Below are positions 11,271 through 23,434 of a stretch of 64,000 nucleotides of DNA, piece after piece (within the stretch, counting starts at the first letter, position 1; each line of letters begins with the position of its first letter). This DNA is from Spongospora subterranea f. sp. subterranea (taxonomy: Eukaryota > Endomyxa: Phytomyxea > Phytomyxea > Plasmodiophorida): contig JAUGWO010000127.1 in assembly GCA_049724395.1 (NCBI GenBank), positions 1 through 64,000 of the forward strand, written 5' to 3'. The position numbers and the translations under genes are program-made. The notes under the pieces are model-generated. The model saw only the letters and a list, made by a program, of their open reading frames with translations, made no database searches and was not told where the DNA came from.

Positions 11271-14200
11271 TATTTCTCGTTATTCCCACACTTTCTCTTC
11301 TCCGCACCTCTACTTCAACTTCAGTTGCGATGAAAGAAATTTTTCAGACGGTTCAAAAGTTCTCCGGCAAAGACACCGATGACCTGTTACTATGGCAACA
11401 AAAGGTAGTGATGTATCTATCGACAAAGGATCTGGAATTATGCGTTGAGAAAGACCCTGATGCTAACGCGACTCCGGACCAACTACGCAAAGACAAGAAA
11501 GCTAAGTCCATTTTATGCAGCTGCATTGATGACGTGATTGTCGGCGCAATAATGAAGGAAACAACGGCACACAAGGCGTGGGCGCTTCTTGAAAGCCTTT
11601 ACCGCAAGAAATCACGATCCACCAGAACCAGACTCATCGCCGAGTTTTGGAACTGCACAAAGAATGACGCCCCGATGGCCACTTACATTGCCACCCTTCA
11701 AGTTTTACAGTCAAAGCTCCGCGCTATCGGAAAGGATATGACAGATGAAGACATGACTGATCGCCTACTATCAGGCCTCCCATCTTGTTTTGACGCATTC
11801 ACCGTCACGTTGGATACACTCAGCGAAGTCAAGTTTGCCGCTACTGCCGCGTCGCTCATCAATTTTGAAGCCCAACTCGAGCACAGGTCTCGTGAAGTGT
11901 CGGCAGTTTCCATCCTGCCTCGAGCATGCGCTACCTCAGTCAAACGGCATTCTCGCTGCAGCTATCACAACTCCAACTCGCATGACAATGCCCACTGCTG
12001 GGCACAACATCCCGAGCTACGTCCGAAACATTTATTCACTAAACAGTCTGCCTCAGTCTATCCCCTCCAACGATCAAAAGTAGCTCCACTCTCCCAACAA
12101 TCAGCTCATGAACACAGTGACGAATGGCTTCTTGACTGTTGCTGCTCAATGCACATGTGTCCCGAATCCTCTACCTTGCAGGAAGTTCTGCCCGATTCCG
12201 ATCCCGTGACAGTTACTATGGCAAATAATGAGAGTCTTTGCTCAACTGCAACCGGCAGCAGCAAAACAGGCACTGGAAATACCATCATCGATATTTCACC
12301 GGTATTACACATACCCGGTCTTTCCAATAATCTTCTCTCCATTGGACAAGCAATTTCGGACGGACTATCGTTTTTGTTCAAGGGAGACTACTGCAAAATA
12401 TTCAACATCGACGGTAAACTTGTCGGCAAAGTTAAGAAGGATGCCAACAACTTGTACCCGTTCCCTGATCATCGTAACATACCTCATCTACCGTTCGTTG
12501 CCTCATCTATTGCGACAAGCATTAATCTGCATCAACTCTGGCACAACCGCCTCGGCCACATCAACAATGCCGATCTCGACGTAATCCTACAAGGCATCAA
12601 TGGCGGTGAAAAGATCATACCCAATCAACGTTCGGAGGCTCTGCAATGGCTGTTTGATGGGGAAGATGCCAAGAGGCAAGATAGCGCGTTTTTCCAATAA
12701 CTCCACCAGCTCACCCCTCGAAATCGTTCACAGCGATATTTCCGGACCTTTTCCAGTTGATGGCATCCATTCTAGATCAAGATACTACATCACATTCCTA
12801 GATCAGCACACAAGGTATACCGTCGTTTATCTACTTCGAAGGAAATCCGAGGCTTTTCTAGCAATCAAAACGTTCATCAGAATGGTCAATACTCTTTTCT
12901 TGGACAAGGGCTTCTCAGTAAAATACTTTCAAAGCGACAATGGCGGCGAATATACTTCCAACGACTGTCAGGCGCTGTTTCAAGAATTGGGCATTGTGCA
13001 TAGAAAAATTGTTCCGTATCAATCAGAGCAAAATGGGATGATCGAAAGACTGAATCGCACAATCATGGACTGCGCAGAGAGCATACGATTCGGTGCAAAC
13101 TTAAAGCAAAACTTCTGGACAGCCTCTGTTTGTACAGCCGTTTATCTCCTCAATCGCAGGCCCCACAGTCACCTATCGGAACACATGTCTCCATTCGAAG
13201 CCTGGCACAATAAGAAACCAGACCTAATGCACCTGCGAACGTTCGGTTGCGATGCGTACATCCACCTTCCAAACCAGCTGCATCGCAAGCTACAACCAAG
13301 AAGCTCAATGGTAACATTTATCGGGTACGCCATGGAACAGAAAGGTTATCTCTTTTATTGCAGCTCTACCAACAAAATTACTGCCACTCGGTTCACTGAC
13401 GCTGTCTTCGACGAGAACTCTTTCACACGGGAAACCTTGGACCAGATTGATGACAACACTATCCAATTACACCTTGGCGACATTTTTTCAGACAATCCTC
13501 CCCAGGTCCCACCAAACAACGATGATCCCGCTCCTGACGACGGTGACCTCATTCCTTCAACAGACGATTCCGCCCCAGAGGACAGTGACCGCATTCTTTC
13601 ATCACACCTCGAATCCTCATCCCTGAGTACACCCAGCGAAAGTTCGAGTTCATCTTGTCACCAATCAAATGCAAGCGAATCCGATGAGCCAGCTGTAGCT
13701 TAACCTGATATCCAGAATGCTCGAGGAGCAAGAACACGCCGTGCTCCGGGGGAATGGTGGAAGGCACCTGCAGCCATGCTGGTGCAACAGCGAAACAATC
13801 ACACTCTGCGAGCCACTCAGGTCACGATCCCGAAGTCGATCAGCGAAGCATTGGATTCAGAGAACGAGTTTTGCAAGGAATGGGCAGCAGCCACAAAAGC
13901 GGAATTTGACAGCTTACAACACAACAAAACCTGGGAACTTGTCAGACTTCCTAGCGGACGCAACGCTATTCAAAACAAATGGGTATTCAAGGTCAAATCA
14001 GACGAGAAGGGACTCGTAAACAAATTCAAGGCTAGACTAGTTGTTAAAGGCTACTCACAGCGACCAGGAATCGACTTCGACGAGACATTCTCTCCAGTGG
14101 CGCATCTCGCCTCAGTCCGATTGGTATTTGCACTTGCTGCATCATTGAAACTGAAATTGAGACAGCTAGACGTCGTCGGAGCATTCTTGCAAGCAGAACT

Positions 14201-15400
14201 TCACGAAGAAATATACATGGTTCAACCCAAAGGCTATATTTCTCATGATCCAAGCCTGGTGTGCCGCCTGAAGAAAAGTCTCTACGGTCTGAAGCAGGCT
14301 GGACTTGTCTGGAACAATACCATCAATCTATTCATCACCAAAGACCTCGGTTTCAAACGACTCAGTTCTGATGCTTGCGTCTACATTATGCGGTCAAAAG
14401 AAGATATGATTATCATGTCACTGTCAACTGACGATCTGCTGTTGGCTCACAATTGTCCTGTTCTTGCGGAAGGAATCGTTGCACAACTATCAAATCGCTT
14501 TCCAATTACGGACCTAGGTGAACCGAAACGGCTACTAGGAATGAGGGTTTCAAGCAGCAACGACGGTATCCTACTTGACCAGGAGACGTATATTTTGGAA
14601 CAATTGTCAAAATTCCAGATGATGGACTGTAAGCCAGTTGACACTCCAGAACAACCAGGATTCTACTTGAACAAGGACATGTGTGCAACGAGTGCCGAAC
14701 AAATGCAAGATATGCAAGGAACACCCTACCGTGAACTAGTTGGAGCTCTGAATTGGATTGCCACGTGCACAAGACCCGATATCTCACATGCAGTCTCCTC
14801 GTTATGCCGATTTTTGGACAACCCAGGGCAACAACACTGGACTTCTGCGAAACGTGTCCTAAAATATCTCAAGGGGAGCTCTAACTGCGGACTATTCTTT
14901 CAAGCCAAGCAACCTCCGCACTTAATCGCCTTCTCGGACAGTGACTGGGCCGGAGACAAAGATTCCAGAAGATCCACGAGCGGCTATACTCTGATGATGT
15001 CTGGATCAGCCATTGCCTGGCGAAGTGCATTGCAGAAGATCGTCGCATGTTCGTCAACAGAAGCCGAGTACATTGCACTATCCGAAACAATGCGCGAGGT
15101 AATATGGATTCGTCAAATGCTGACTGAACTCGGTTTCAGCCAGAAATTAGCCACCCGAGTCTTTGAAGACAACCAAGGATGCATCGCCATCAGCAAGAAC
15201 AGGCGCACCGACAAAAGAACCAAACACATTGATCTGCGCTTTCACTTTTGCCGAGATCAGATTGAGCAAGGGACTATTGAGGTAGAGTATTGCCCAACAG
15301 AATCCATGATCGCGGATGGATTAACGAAGCCAGTGAGCGCTCCCAAGTTCAAATGGTGTCGCACAGCCATGGGTATCACAGCCAGCAAGTTGAGGGGGCG

Positions 15401-15629
15401 TGTTGAATACAACTTGCCAGCCTCCAGTACGGACATTCTCCAAGAAAGGTGCGTACCCCCAGTCGGCGCAACCACGGCAAATGCATAACATAAGAGTGAC
15501 TGTGCGGACTTTGTATTTGGATTATTAGTGCACTCCCCCCTATATTCTCCCACCTATACATGCTATAACCACGCAGTAATAAACCTCATTCTACTATTAC
15601 CTTCACATCGGAGACATCGATTTCCTTTA
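15401..15629 (+). repeat. 3' LTR of copia C2
   Basis: Identical by eye to the 5' LTR at 10849-11077. It is preceded by the purine tract TTGAGGGGGCG, a normal polypurine tract. The five bases outside (GGGTC on the left, ACCTC on the right) do not match. Confidence 0.92.
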
Positions 15630-16390
15630 ACCTCGGAGTGGCGCTGTGGGTGTACTTGCGACTGACCTCGACGCTCCTGGGCGCGTTCAAATAGGCGATC
15701 GCCGCATCTGATGGCCGTCATGATGAGGGCGAGCAAGTCGGCTGGCTCCGGGCACGTCAATAGCAAGTCTTTCACATCCTCGTTGAGGCCTTTTCGGAAC
15801 TGCTGTAGCGTCGCAGCGCCGTCCCAACCTGCGTCGGTGACCAGCAGCTGAAACTCGCTGGCATACGTAGCGACTGGGCGGCGACCTTGGCGCAGCGCCT
15901 CCAATCGTCGTGCGGCTGTGACTGCTTTGTTCGGATCCTCGAACCGTGCCCGAAACGCGTCAATGAATCTAACAAAATCCTGGAGCAACGGATCCCGTCG
16001 CTCGAAAATTGGTGAGAACCACAGCAAAGCGTTTCCTGTGAGAAGGTCCCCAACCAACACCACCTTGTCGGAATCCCTGGCGTATGTCCTGGGTTTACGG
16101 GTGATGACCATTGATATTTGGTTGATAAACCCTCGCAGGGTGGATCGGAAACCGTCGAAAAGTTCTGGGAGGCGACTTTGGGTTCTGGCAAGGTCAGCCG
16201 CTGCTGGTAGTGCTGCGACAATTTTTGTAACTGCCGTTGGAACTGTTGCTGTTGCTGAGAAAGGGCTGCATGTAGTACCGCTTGGATCTCCGGCGTCAAC
16301 GGTTGAGCAAACTGGGAAGGTTCCGTCGGTACCTGGAAACCTCGATGGTCGTGCGGCCTGGCTGGAACTGACTCAGGTCGCTCGCGGCTG

Positions 16391-16550
16391 GACATGTCTT
16401 GAAAGCGGTGCGTAAACCGTGAAGGTGGTCTTGAAAGCGGTGCGTAAACCGTGAAGATGGTCTTGAAAGCGGTGCGTAAACCGTGAAGATGGTCTTGAAA
16501 GCGGTGCGTAAACCGTGAAGATGGTCTTGAAAGCGGTGCGTAAACCGTGA
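16391..16550 (-). repeat. 32-bp tandem array in the G1 leader
   Basis: Five nearly identical units of GGTCTTGAAAGCGGTGCGTA plus AACCGTGAAGAT (32 bp), directly upstream of the G1 gag start when read on the minus strand. Confidence 0.9.
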
Positions 16551-16589
16551 AGATAATTCTTGTCAAACTGTTTGGAGGAACCAGGTCCG

Positions 16590-16731
16590 TTGAAATAAAC
16601 CGAAGTGTATTAATACAGACTATGCAAGGAGTTGACAAGAATGACCAGGCAGAGGTCATTCTTGTCGTCAAACTGCGGCGGAACTGCGGCGAAGCCGCGA
16701 AAGTTAGGAATATATGGGAGTGTTCCTAACA
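16590..16731 (-). repeat. Probable 5' LTR end of gypsy G1
   Basis: On the minus strand it starts TGTTAGGAAC, a common gypsy LTR start. It lies between the C4 fossil and the G1 leader. No second copy is present in the window, so the borders are inferred. Confidence 0.45.
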
Positions 16732-18712
16732 TTGTTTCACTGTTTTCGACACATTTCGATGGTAAAATCAAACAGTTTCAAACGGATAATGGTGGAGAAT
16801 ACAGATCCAACGAGTCCGAGCTTCAAAAGGAATCCATCATCGAACTATCGTTGCAGGTGACTCCGAGTCCAACGGTCTTGCTGAACGTCTTAACCGCACT
16901 TTAACCGATATTGCAATGAGCCTTCTCGCCCATGCTCGTCTCCCAAAAGAATGCTTCTCTTGGGCTATTTCAGTTGCTGCACATATTTATAAATGTCGCC
17001 CAAATTCATCACTCGTAAACAGAATTATTCCATTTGAAGCACTTCGTCAATCCAAACTAGACCTACACTATCTGCGAATTTTTGGCGGCACTGTATATCG
17101 ACGCATTCCGGATCATACAAGAAGAAAACCGAGTTTTCGCGCACATAAAACTGTTTCCATTGGATATGCCAATTCCCAGAAGGCGTGTTTACTGATCGAC
17201 CCGATGGACAATAAGCAATACACCTGTCGCGACGTCGAGTTCGATGAACAAAATTTTTCTTTTGAATTCGGCAGGACAATATCAGAATGCAAGCGGTCAC
17301 CGAAGTCAACTGCAAACCAAGTTATTCTCGACCCTGATCCGTTACCTCCCTCAGAGCAATTACCTAACGCATTGGACACTACACATGAGCAAACTGACGA
17401 CGAACTCAATTCTGAGAACGCTTCTATCTCTCAGTCTGATGCTACATTCAGTTCACAGGATCTATTGTCATCTTCCCACGCATAGCTCAGCGAATCAGAC
17501 ACTGGAGAGGGTCGAATTCTTTACGAGACGAACCTATTTGCTAAGTCGTCGATTCAATTGAACCGGCGGTGCGGCGGTCGTCTCGCATCCGTGGTCCTCC
17601 AACTGAATTTTGGAAATGTAACGCTGCAAGTGTTTTTGGACTTTCACGATCGAATCTTCCAGCAGATGGTGTGGCACTACCACGACCCGTAATTTCCGAA
17701 ATTAATGCCCGTTTGGTGGTTCGAGGGTTCTCACAAAGAAATGGAGATGACTTCGATGAAACCTTTGCCCCTGCTGCGTCAATGCGTGTGTTACTTGTAA
17801 TTGCTGGTCAACACAATCTGCAGATCCGACAAACTGATATCGTTGGGACTTTTCTCAACGACGACGTACAAGAAGATATTTTTATGCAGCAACCTGAAGG
17901 TTTTGTTGTGCATGGACAAGAAAATTAGGTTTGCCGATTGAACAAAGCTCTCGATGGATTGAAACAAGCTGAAATGGTTTGGAACTCTAAACTAGACAAA
18001 TTTTTGACCAAAGAAGCTGGACTTAAAGAAAGTTAAGGCTGATCCATGCATTCATACAATTCGTCGTGATGGCAGTTTTCTAGCTCTCGGAGCCCATGTT
18101 GATGACATCCAGTTTGTTCACAACGACACCAACTTCTCTGTCAAGAAGTCATCGATCAGCTGTCTTCGAAGTTAGACATCCCTGACCTTGGGGTACCAAC
18201 CAGACTTCTCGGCCTGAGAATTCAACGTGATGAGAAGATCGGGTCAATTTCGTTAGACCAAGAGGAATATGCTTAGCAGCTTTTCGTATTCGAGGATAAC
18301 CGAGGATGCGTCGCTATCAGCAAGAATAATCGGACTGACGCTCGTACAAAGCACATTGACGTAAAATATCACTATACTAGAAAGCTTGTTGAGGACAGAA
18401 TTATCGACGCCAAGCCAATATCCATAAAGGAAATGGTTGCGACGTAATGACAAAGTCGCTGGATACATTGAAGTTTGGTTGGTGTCGCAACAAAATGGGC
18501 ATCATAGACACAATCAACCGAGATACAACCTCGAGGGGACGTGCTGAAATACGAGGTTCTATTTAATTCAATATGATGCCCTGTATGAAGTGAGGTCCCA
18601 TAACTGCTGAAGACCACAGAGTTTGTATTTATATCTGACGAGATGTCAATAAATAATCACTGCTTTTCTCCATTAATAAAGGCCAGGCATTAAATTGTCT
18701 GAGAGATTTACC
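16732..18712 (+). mobile_element. Decayed copia element C4, relative of C1
   Basis: Follows the C1 sequence from the integrase region (matching C1 from about 1812) through parts of reverse transcriptase and RNase H to an LTR. Nucleotide similarity to C1 is high, but the copy is internally shortened and has many breaks, so it is a dead, older copy. Its left end meets the LTR-like end of gypsy G1. Confidence 0.88.
18542..18712 (+). repeat. 3' LTR of C4
   Basis: Starts TGCTGAAATACGAGG and is collinear with the C1 LTR at 4420-4613, but ends earlier and has scattered differences. Confidence 0.8.
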
Positions 18713-18733
18713 GTCCTACCTTTGACTTTTAGA

Positions 18734-18826
18734 AGTGTCTGTACCTGAAAGAGATATCCCTGAAGCGCCGGTCTTAATTAGGTGAAGAACATCTTCCATA
18801 TTTGTATGACCTAGACGGGCGTGCCA
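18734..18826 (-). mobile_element. Small inverted fragment of a C1-type copia element
   Basis: The reverse complement of this stretch closely matches C1 positions of about 1490-1580 (the GAG-pre-integrase region). It lies between the end of C4 and the start of the LINE. A fossil scrap. Confidence 0.8.
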
Positions 18827-18843
18827 CCAACTTCTGTCAGAAA

Positions 18844-19620
18844 CCCCCGGGCTATGGTGGCTCTATGTTATTACATAGGCAACCAACGACTACGCCCAAC
18901 CCCTGCAATGAAGAGGCTTGGCCAAATCATTGTACCTGTACTAATTATAGGACAGGATTTGAGACAATGGATAGACGATATGGACAGACTGGAATTCTTC
19001 GGAATTCAAATGGACTAAACGGAATTCTTCGGAATTCAAATGGACTAAATGGAATCCTTCAGAATCCAACCAGTCAGGATGGAATTCCTCGGGATCCAAA
19101 TGGACAGAATGGAGTTTTGCAGAATTCGAATAGATTGACTGGAGAAATGAACGGAAATGGTACCAATGTTAACACACGAATACCAGATCAGAATAACAGC
19201 AACAAACCTAATTATACGAACGTATTAAAGCAACCAAAAACACCAAACAAACACAATCACTCAATAGTAGACGAAGATACAGATAGAAAAAATCGACAAA
19301 GAAATGGAAAAAATTATATCACTTCGCTATTCGACTGCGCGTGTCACGACATCGAGATGATGTTTGCTGCCACCAAGTCGGGGAAATGGTGGGAGTCGAC
19401 TGCTGCTAGAGATAATAGTGGAGGCATGCCTGGAGTCTTCCCCGATGATACTAACAGCCCTAGGAGGCAGCAGCAGTCAAGAGAATGGATCATTAGACAT
19501 GGAAACCCGGGCTATGGTGGCTCTATGTTATTACATAGGCAACCAACGACAACGCCCAACCCCTGCAATGAAGAGGCCTGGCCAAATCATTGTACCTGTA
19601 CTAGTCATAGGACAGGATTA
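18844..19620 (+). repeat. Direct repeat pair and 30-bp tandem units at the LINE 5' end
   Basis: A segment of about 117 bp, beginning CCCGGGCTATGGTGGCTCTA and ending CATAGGACAGGATT or a variant, occurs at about 18844-18960 and again at about 19504-19620 with only a few changes. Between them, at about 18985-19110, a 30-bp unit with two EcoRI-type palindromes (GGAATTCTTCGGAATTCAAA...) is repeated about two to four times with decay. It resembles the monomer-type 5' regions some LINEs use as promoters, although it is also open for translation. Confidence 0.8.
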
Positions 19621-20039
19621 CCAGAAACGGATTACAGACATGGAATGAATGCTATGAAATATGGAAACATATGGATATCAGATAAGATTAACAGCAACGG
19701 ACTCACAGAAATGATCATATTAAGACTCAAAACACCAATCAGATATAATCACGTGATAGGGGGAAAAATGCAAATAGAAAACATAGTAAAGTACAAGGAA
19801 AACAAGGTAGAAATAGCGATATTACAGAAAATAGAGAAGCAATGCATAAATACGAGACTATGACCAAAGATATCAATCCTGCCCACAGCCCAAATAGAGA
19901 AAATAGTCTACATAGTTTAGCATATTGTCGGGGAATGTCTTTGATACATCGCCCTTAGAAGCAGAAAGGAACAGGAGGAAATAGCACCGGATTACATACC
20001 ACTTGTAGCCTAACAATTGATCACAACAAATATGTTTTT

Positions 20040-20530
20040 AAAAATGTAATTGGAGTAGGAAACTGTGCATTCGAAGCAATCAGAACATCAGGAGCAATAC
20101 CAGACATTACTGTTCAGCAAATACGTAGAAAAATATGTGACTACGCCAGAAACCCAAATCAGGGAAGAACCATAGCGACAAAAATACTGAACTACGCTGG
20201 ATCATTACCCAACAACGAGAATTGTACTCTTGATCAATATCTAGACATAATGGAACAGGACCGGCAATGGGCTGGATTGTTCGAGTTTACAATAGCAGCC
20301 TTTATATATAAGATCAACATAATCATAATCAGTCAGGCAACACAACCTATGACCACTGATATACAAGAATGGATCGAATCGTGTTTCCCAAAATTCAGAG
20401 ACAGCGTTCATTAGAAAAGAATACGATCTATGTACTGCCACATGCATGGAAAACCATCAACCCCTATGAGACATAGTAGACTGAATCATTATGGGACTCT
20501 ATTTCCAATTAATGAAGACACTCTGATCAC
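20040..20530 (+). pseudogene. OTU-like cysteine protease region of the LINE
   Basis: Not a host gene: part of the LINE. The stretch reads VIGVGNCAFEAI, then a helical region, WAGLFEFTIAAFIYKINIIII, and later RLNHYGTLFP. This matches the OTU fold layout: a GNC cysteine motif, a W-G-x-x-E/F-x-x-x-x-A segment followed by a hydrophobic strand, and a terminal N-H-Y histidine motif. The normal Asp before GNC is Val/Gly here. A stop and frame change near 20412 separates the Cys part from the His part, so it is inactive. OTU domains remove ubiquitin, and some non-LTR elements are known to carry proteases. The identification is by motif only. Confidence 0.6.
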
Positions 20531-21084
20531 TAGTAACATTACAACAATACATGACCAATGTGAGAAATACGTTGATATTTACATTGGGAAACAACAACAT
20601 CGGACAATGGTCTCATTAAAGATCACTGACGACGAACCATTGGACAACAAAATTGAAACACCAACCACATCCTCAATTCAGCCGAACAATAGTCTGTTAA
20701 CTGGGGAGAACGAACTAGACCAACACACAGTGCTGACACCAAAAAACAGGACCAGCGAATTACTGCAAAAACTGGAAAAGCTTAGCATGGTCACAAGCCA
20801 CACAACCAACAGAAGTCCACAAAATAGGGTATCTAGAGACAATAACTCAATCCAACGTTTAAATCAATCTCACTACGTGATAAATTACAGCGACAACATT
20901 TCCGGTAACATTGGAAAAAAAGAAAATAATCAAACAAAGAAAGAAGAAATACTACACGAACTTCAAAAAATAAGGATCACCGAAAAATGCTCAAACAACG
21001 ATGACTCAACCAAACAAAAAAGACAACTGATAATAACACAATGTTTTACGCGCCTTAAGGATAAAGCGAAACAAGTAAAGAATA

Positions 21085-22575
21085 ACAGAAATTTGATTAT
21101 AGCACAATGGAACGCATGTTCATTAAGCGAGGAGAAGGCAACCGAACTGGCTCTTTTTGCGTAATCTTTATCAGAGCTAAGCCACGTAATATTCCTAATA
21201 CGAATGTGATGATCGAAACACACAATCAGGCATATTTTGGCGAGGACATGTCAAAGCTGAAAAACGATACCCACCGGCAATTCAATGCTTTGGACAATTC
21301 GCTATTACAACACAAATTGTAAAAATATACGACGAAATGATACTGATACACACTTATATCCCACCTGATATCGACAGACCAACTAGAAGAGCATACTGGA
21401 AACAGATTGAAATCTTCTCAGAGACAAGAAACGAGTCCATTCTCATCACAGGAGACCTAAATACTAGAGATAAGAGATTTGGACCAAATCATACAGAAAA
21501 CCACACATACATAGACGGAATACTAGAGGACTTCAGTATTATGAACAATCCTGAAATACCAACCAGAGAGCACAACACATTAGATATCACACTTGCGAAT
21601 AGGAAGATGGCAAAACAGATTGTGAACTTCGAAGTCCAAACAGACCTGAGTAGTGATCATCTTCCAACAACAATCGAAACCAGCATTAGAGGCAAAACTA
21701 ACCACAGATTAACAATTGATAGGAAAAGAGTCAAAAGACTTGACAATAGATCAACAGCAAAGGCACTAGCGACAGCCATTGAAAACCAATCAGATAACGC
21801 TATGGGACTGTCCAAATTCACTTCAATACTACAGCAAAGCATAAAATACCGATACGTTAGAATGAACAGATGCAAATTCTGGAACGAACACCTGAAAGCG
21901 GCACTTAAAATGAGAAACAAACTCAGACGCAAATTGCACACAGCGATTCTCTCACAAAAAAATGATGCACAAATCACACAGAGAAAAGAAGCACTAAACA
22001 AAGCTGCAATAGAATTTAAGAAACAATACGTCAAAGCCAAAAACAAGCACCTGACAAAAATGGTCAAAACAGCATGTGAGGATAAGACAGGAGCACAAAT
22101 CTGGAGACTGGTAAAACAGATCAGTCCACAAACAAACAAAAGAAGAAACAAATATGAAACTTACACCAACGAAGCAGAAGAAGAGGTAGAGAACATCGCC
22201 TCGAAGTTCGAAGAAATCTATTGTGCACCAGATCTCACACTGACAGAAATAGAAAAAATGGAACACGAACTGCTCCTTGCAGAATTATTGAAGGAACGTT
22301 TGAAAACACCAACAGCGCATATAACCACCAGAGAACTGGAAAGAGAAGTTAAAAAAGCCAACAGCAAATCTGCTGGAGGAATAGACGGAATCCCCAACAG
22401 CCTGATTAAACATAGGTATGTGCACAAATCACATAATCAAAGACACATCCCTGAAAGCAATCAATTCCGACATCATCGACATTGGGTGCTTTCCACAGGA
22501 AATGAAAATCGCCAAAATACGGCCACTACCCAAAGCGAAACCAGGAGAATATCGACCGATATCATTATTGCCTAA
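21085..22575 (+). pseudogene. LINE endonuclease region
   Basis: APE/exonuclease III-like endonuclease of the LINE. Motifs are IIAQWNACSL near the start, GDLNTRDKRFGP in the middle and SSDHLPTTIE near the end, followed by a basic linker that leads to the RT. It cuts the target to prime reverse transcription in this family. The early part and the later part (from 21337) are in different frames, so this copy is dead. Confidence 0.75.
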
Positions 22576-23430
22576 CATAGCAAAGATTGTGGAAGGAATA
22601 ATTGGACATAGAATAAGACAACTAGCGAGCGAGCACATACCCGATAACCAATCTGGATGTCGGCCAGCACACAGCACAACCCATGCATTGTTAAGACTGC
22701 TACATAATGCAGGATTAGCGGCGGCAAAAGATCAACAATTCGCCATGATTGTATACGACTTCGTGAAGGCATTCGATAGAGTGCAACGAACGCTGCTAAT
22801 CCAGAAAATGAGGAGAATGGGGATAGATCCATATCTGATATTACTGATTAATGACTGGCTAACAAACAGAATATTTGAGGTGAATTATAGACGCACCTCT
22901 TCTGAATTACATAGACAGGAGAACGGTATTCCACAGGGATCCAGTATAAGTGTGTTGCTGTGGATAATCTACATATATGACGCCCCTTTAGAGACTAATA
23001 ACAGTAATGTGTATGTGGATGACACAACACAATGGGCTATTGGAGACACAAAACAGGAAGTACTTACAAAATTGAGAAGTGATAGCACCAAACTACAGCA
23101 ATGGTGTAAAGACAACAGGATCAAAATCCAATGGCTCAAAACAAACATTGTATTCAATGAATACTCACCCACAGACAAATTGACTATCGATGGACAAACG
23201 ATCCAGACGACCAAAACAGTGCAATACCTGGGAGCAACGCTAAGTTCCAATAATGAAAATAACCACTCAACTTTCACAATTCAACTGACAGAAGTGGCCA
23301 CCGATATAAGGAAACGATGTAAACTGGTACGAGAAATGAGAAAATACCGGATACCATACAGAACATATCAACAAATATGTCGAGGATTTATAGGAGCGAA
23401 ACTGAACTATTACCTACCCTGGTTGGCAGG
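22418..23430 (+). pseudogene. LINE reverse transcriptase region
   Basis: RT palm and fingers: RPLPKAKPGEYRPISLL, QSGCRPAHSTTHALLRL, DFVKAFDRV (first catalytic Asp), GIPQGSSIS and YVDDTT (catalytic Asp pair, Val in place of Ala). A thumb-like stretch follows, to about 23400. The end is lost at the junction with G2, so the C-terminal region and 3' UTR are missing. Confidence 0.82.
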
Positions 23431-23434
23431 AGAA

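Larger units (their letters stand above)
10849..15629 (+). mobile_element. Ty1/copia LTR retrotransposon C2 (young)
   Basis: A copia element with both LTRs. Parts: leader with palindromic repeats (11118-11270), gag (from about 11330) with a Cys/His region, protease-like region (WLLDCCCSMHM, about 12.13 kb), GAG-pre-integrase (LWHNRLGHINN, about 12.54 kb), integrase (FQSDNGGEYTS, about 12.93 kb), reverse transcriptase (YGLKQAGLVW, about 14.28 kb; STDDLL) and RNase H (FSDSDWAGDKDS, about 14.93 kb). The two 229-bp LTRs look identical by eye, which points to a very recent insertion or exchange. The coding part has about two breaks. It sits inside gypsy G1. Confidence 0.92.
15630..16731 (-). mobile_element. 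Ty3/gypsy element G1, LTR, leader and gag
   Basis: Minus-strand start of a gypsy element. It begins with an LTR-like end TGTTAGGAACACTCC at 16731, then a leader of 32-bp repeats (16391-16550). A gag follows (about 16.39 kb downward) with a Gln-rich segment and a typical retrotransposon gag core (WFSPIF, FRARFEDP, ATYASEFQLLV, FRKGLNEDVKDLL). C2 interrupts the element at its left. Fragmentary, with several breaks. Confidence 0.75.
18837..23430 (+). mobile_element. Non-LTR retrotransposon (LINE) with OTU-like, endonuclease and RT regions
   Basis: A plus-strand LINE. The 5' part has direct repeats (below). Then come an OTU-protease-like segment (about 20040-20530), a low-complexity Lys/Asn-rich linker, an APE-type endonuclease (about 21085-21720; IIAQWNACSL, ITGDLNTRD, SSDHLPTTIE) and a reverse transcriptase (about 22330-23400; YRPISLLPNIAKIVE, DFVKAFDRV, GIPQGSSIS, YVDDTT). 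The APE endonuclease plus this RT fits the Jockey/CR1/I group of LINEs. Frame changes near 20412, between 21165 and 21335, and near 22420-22570 show it is dead. The 3' end is cut off where gypsy-like G2 begins (about 23.43 kb). AT-rich and A-rich on the coding strand, unlike the flanking copia elements. Confidence 0.85.
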
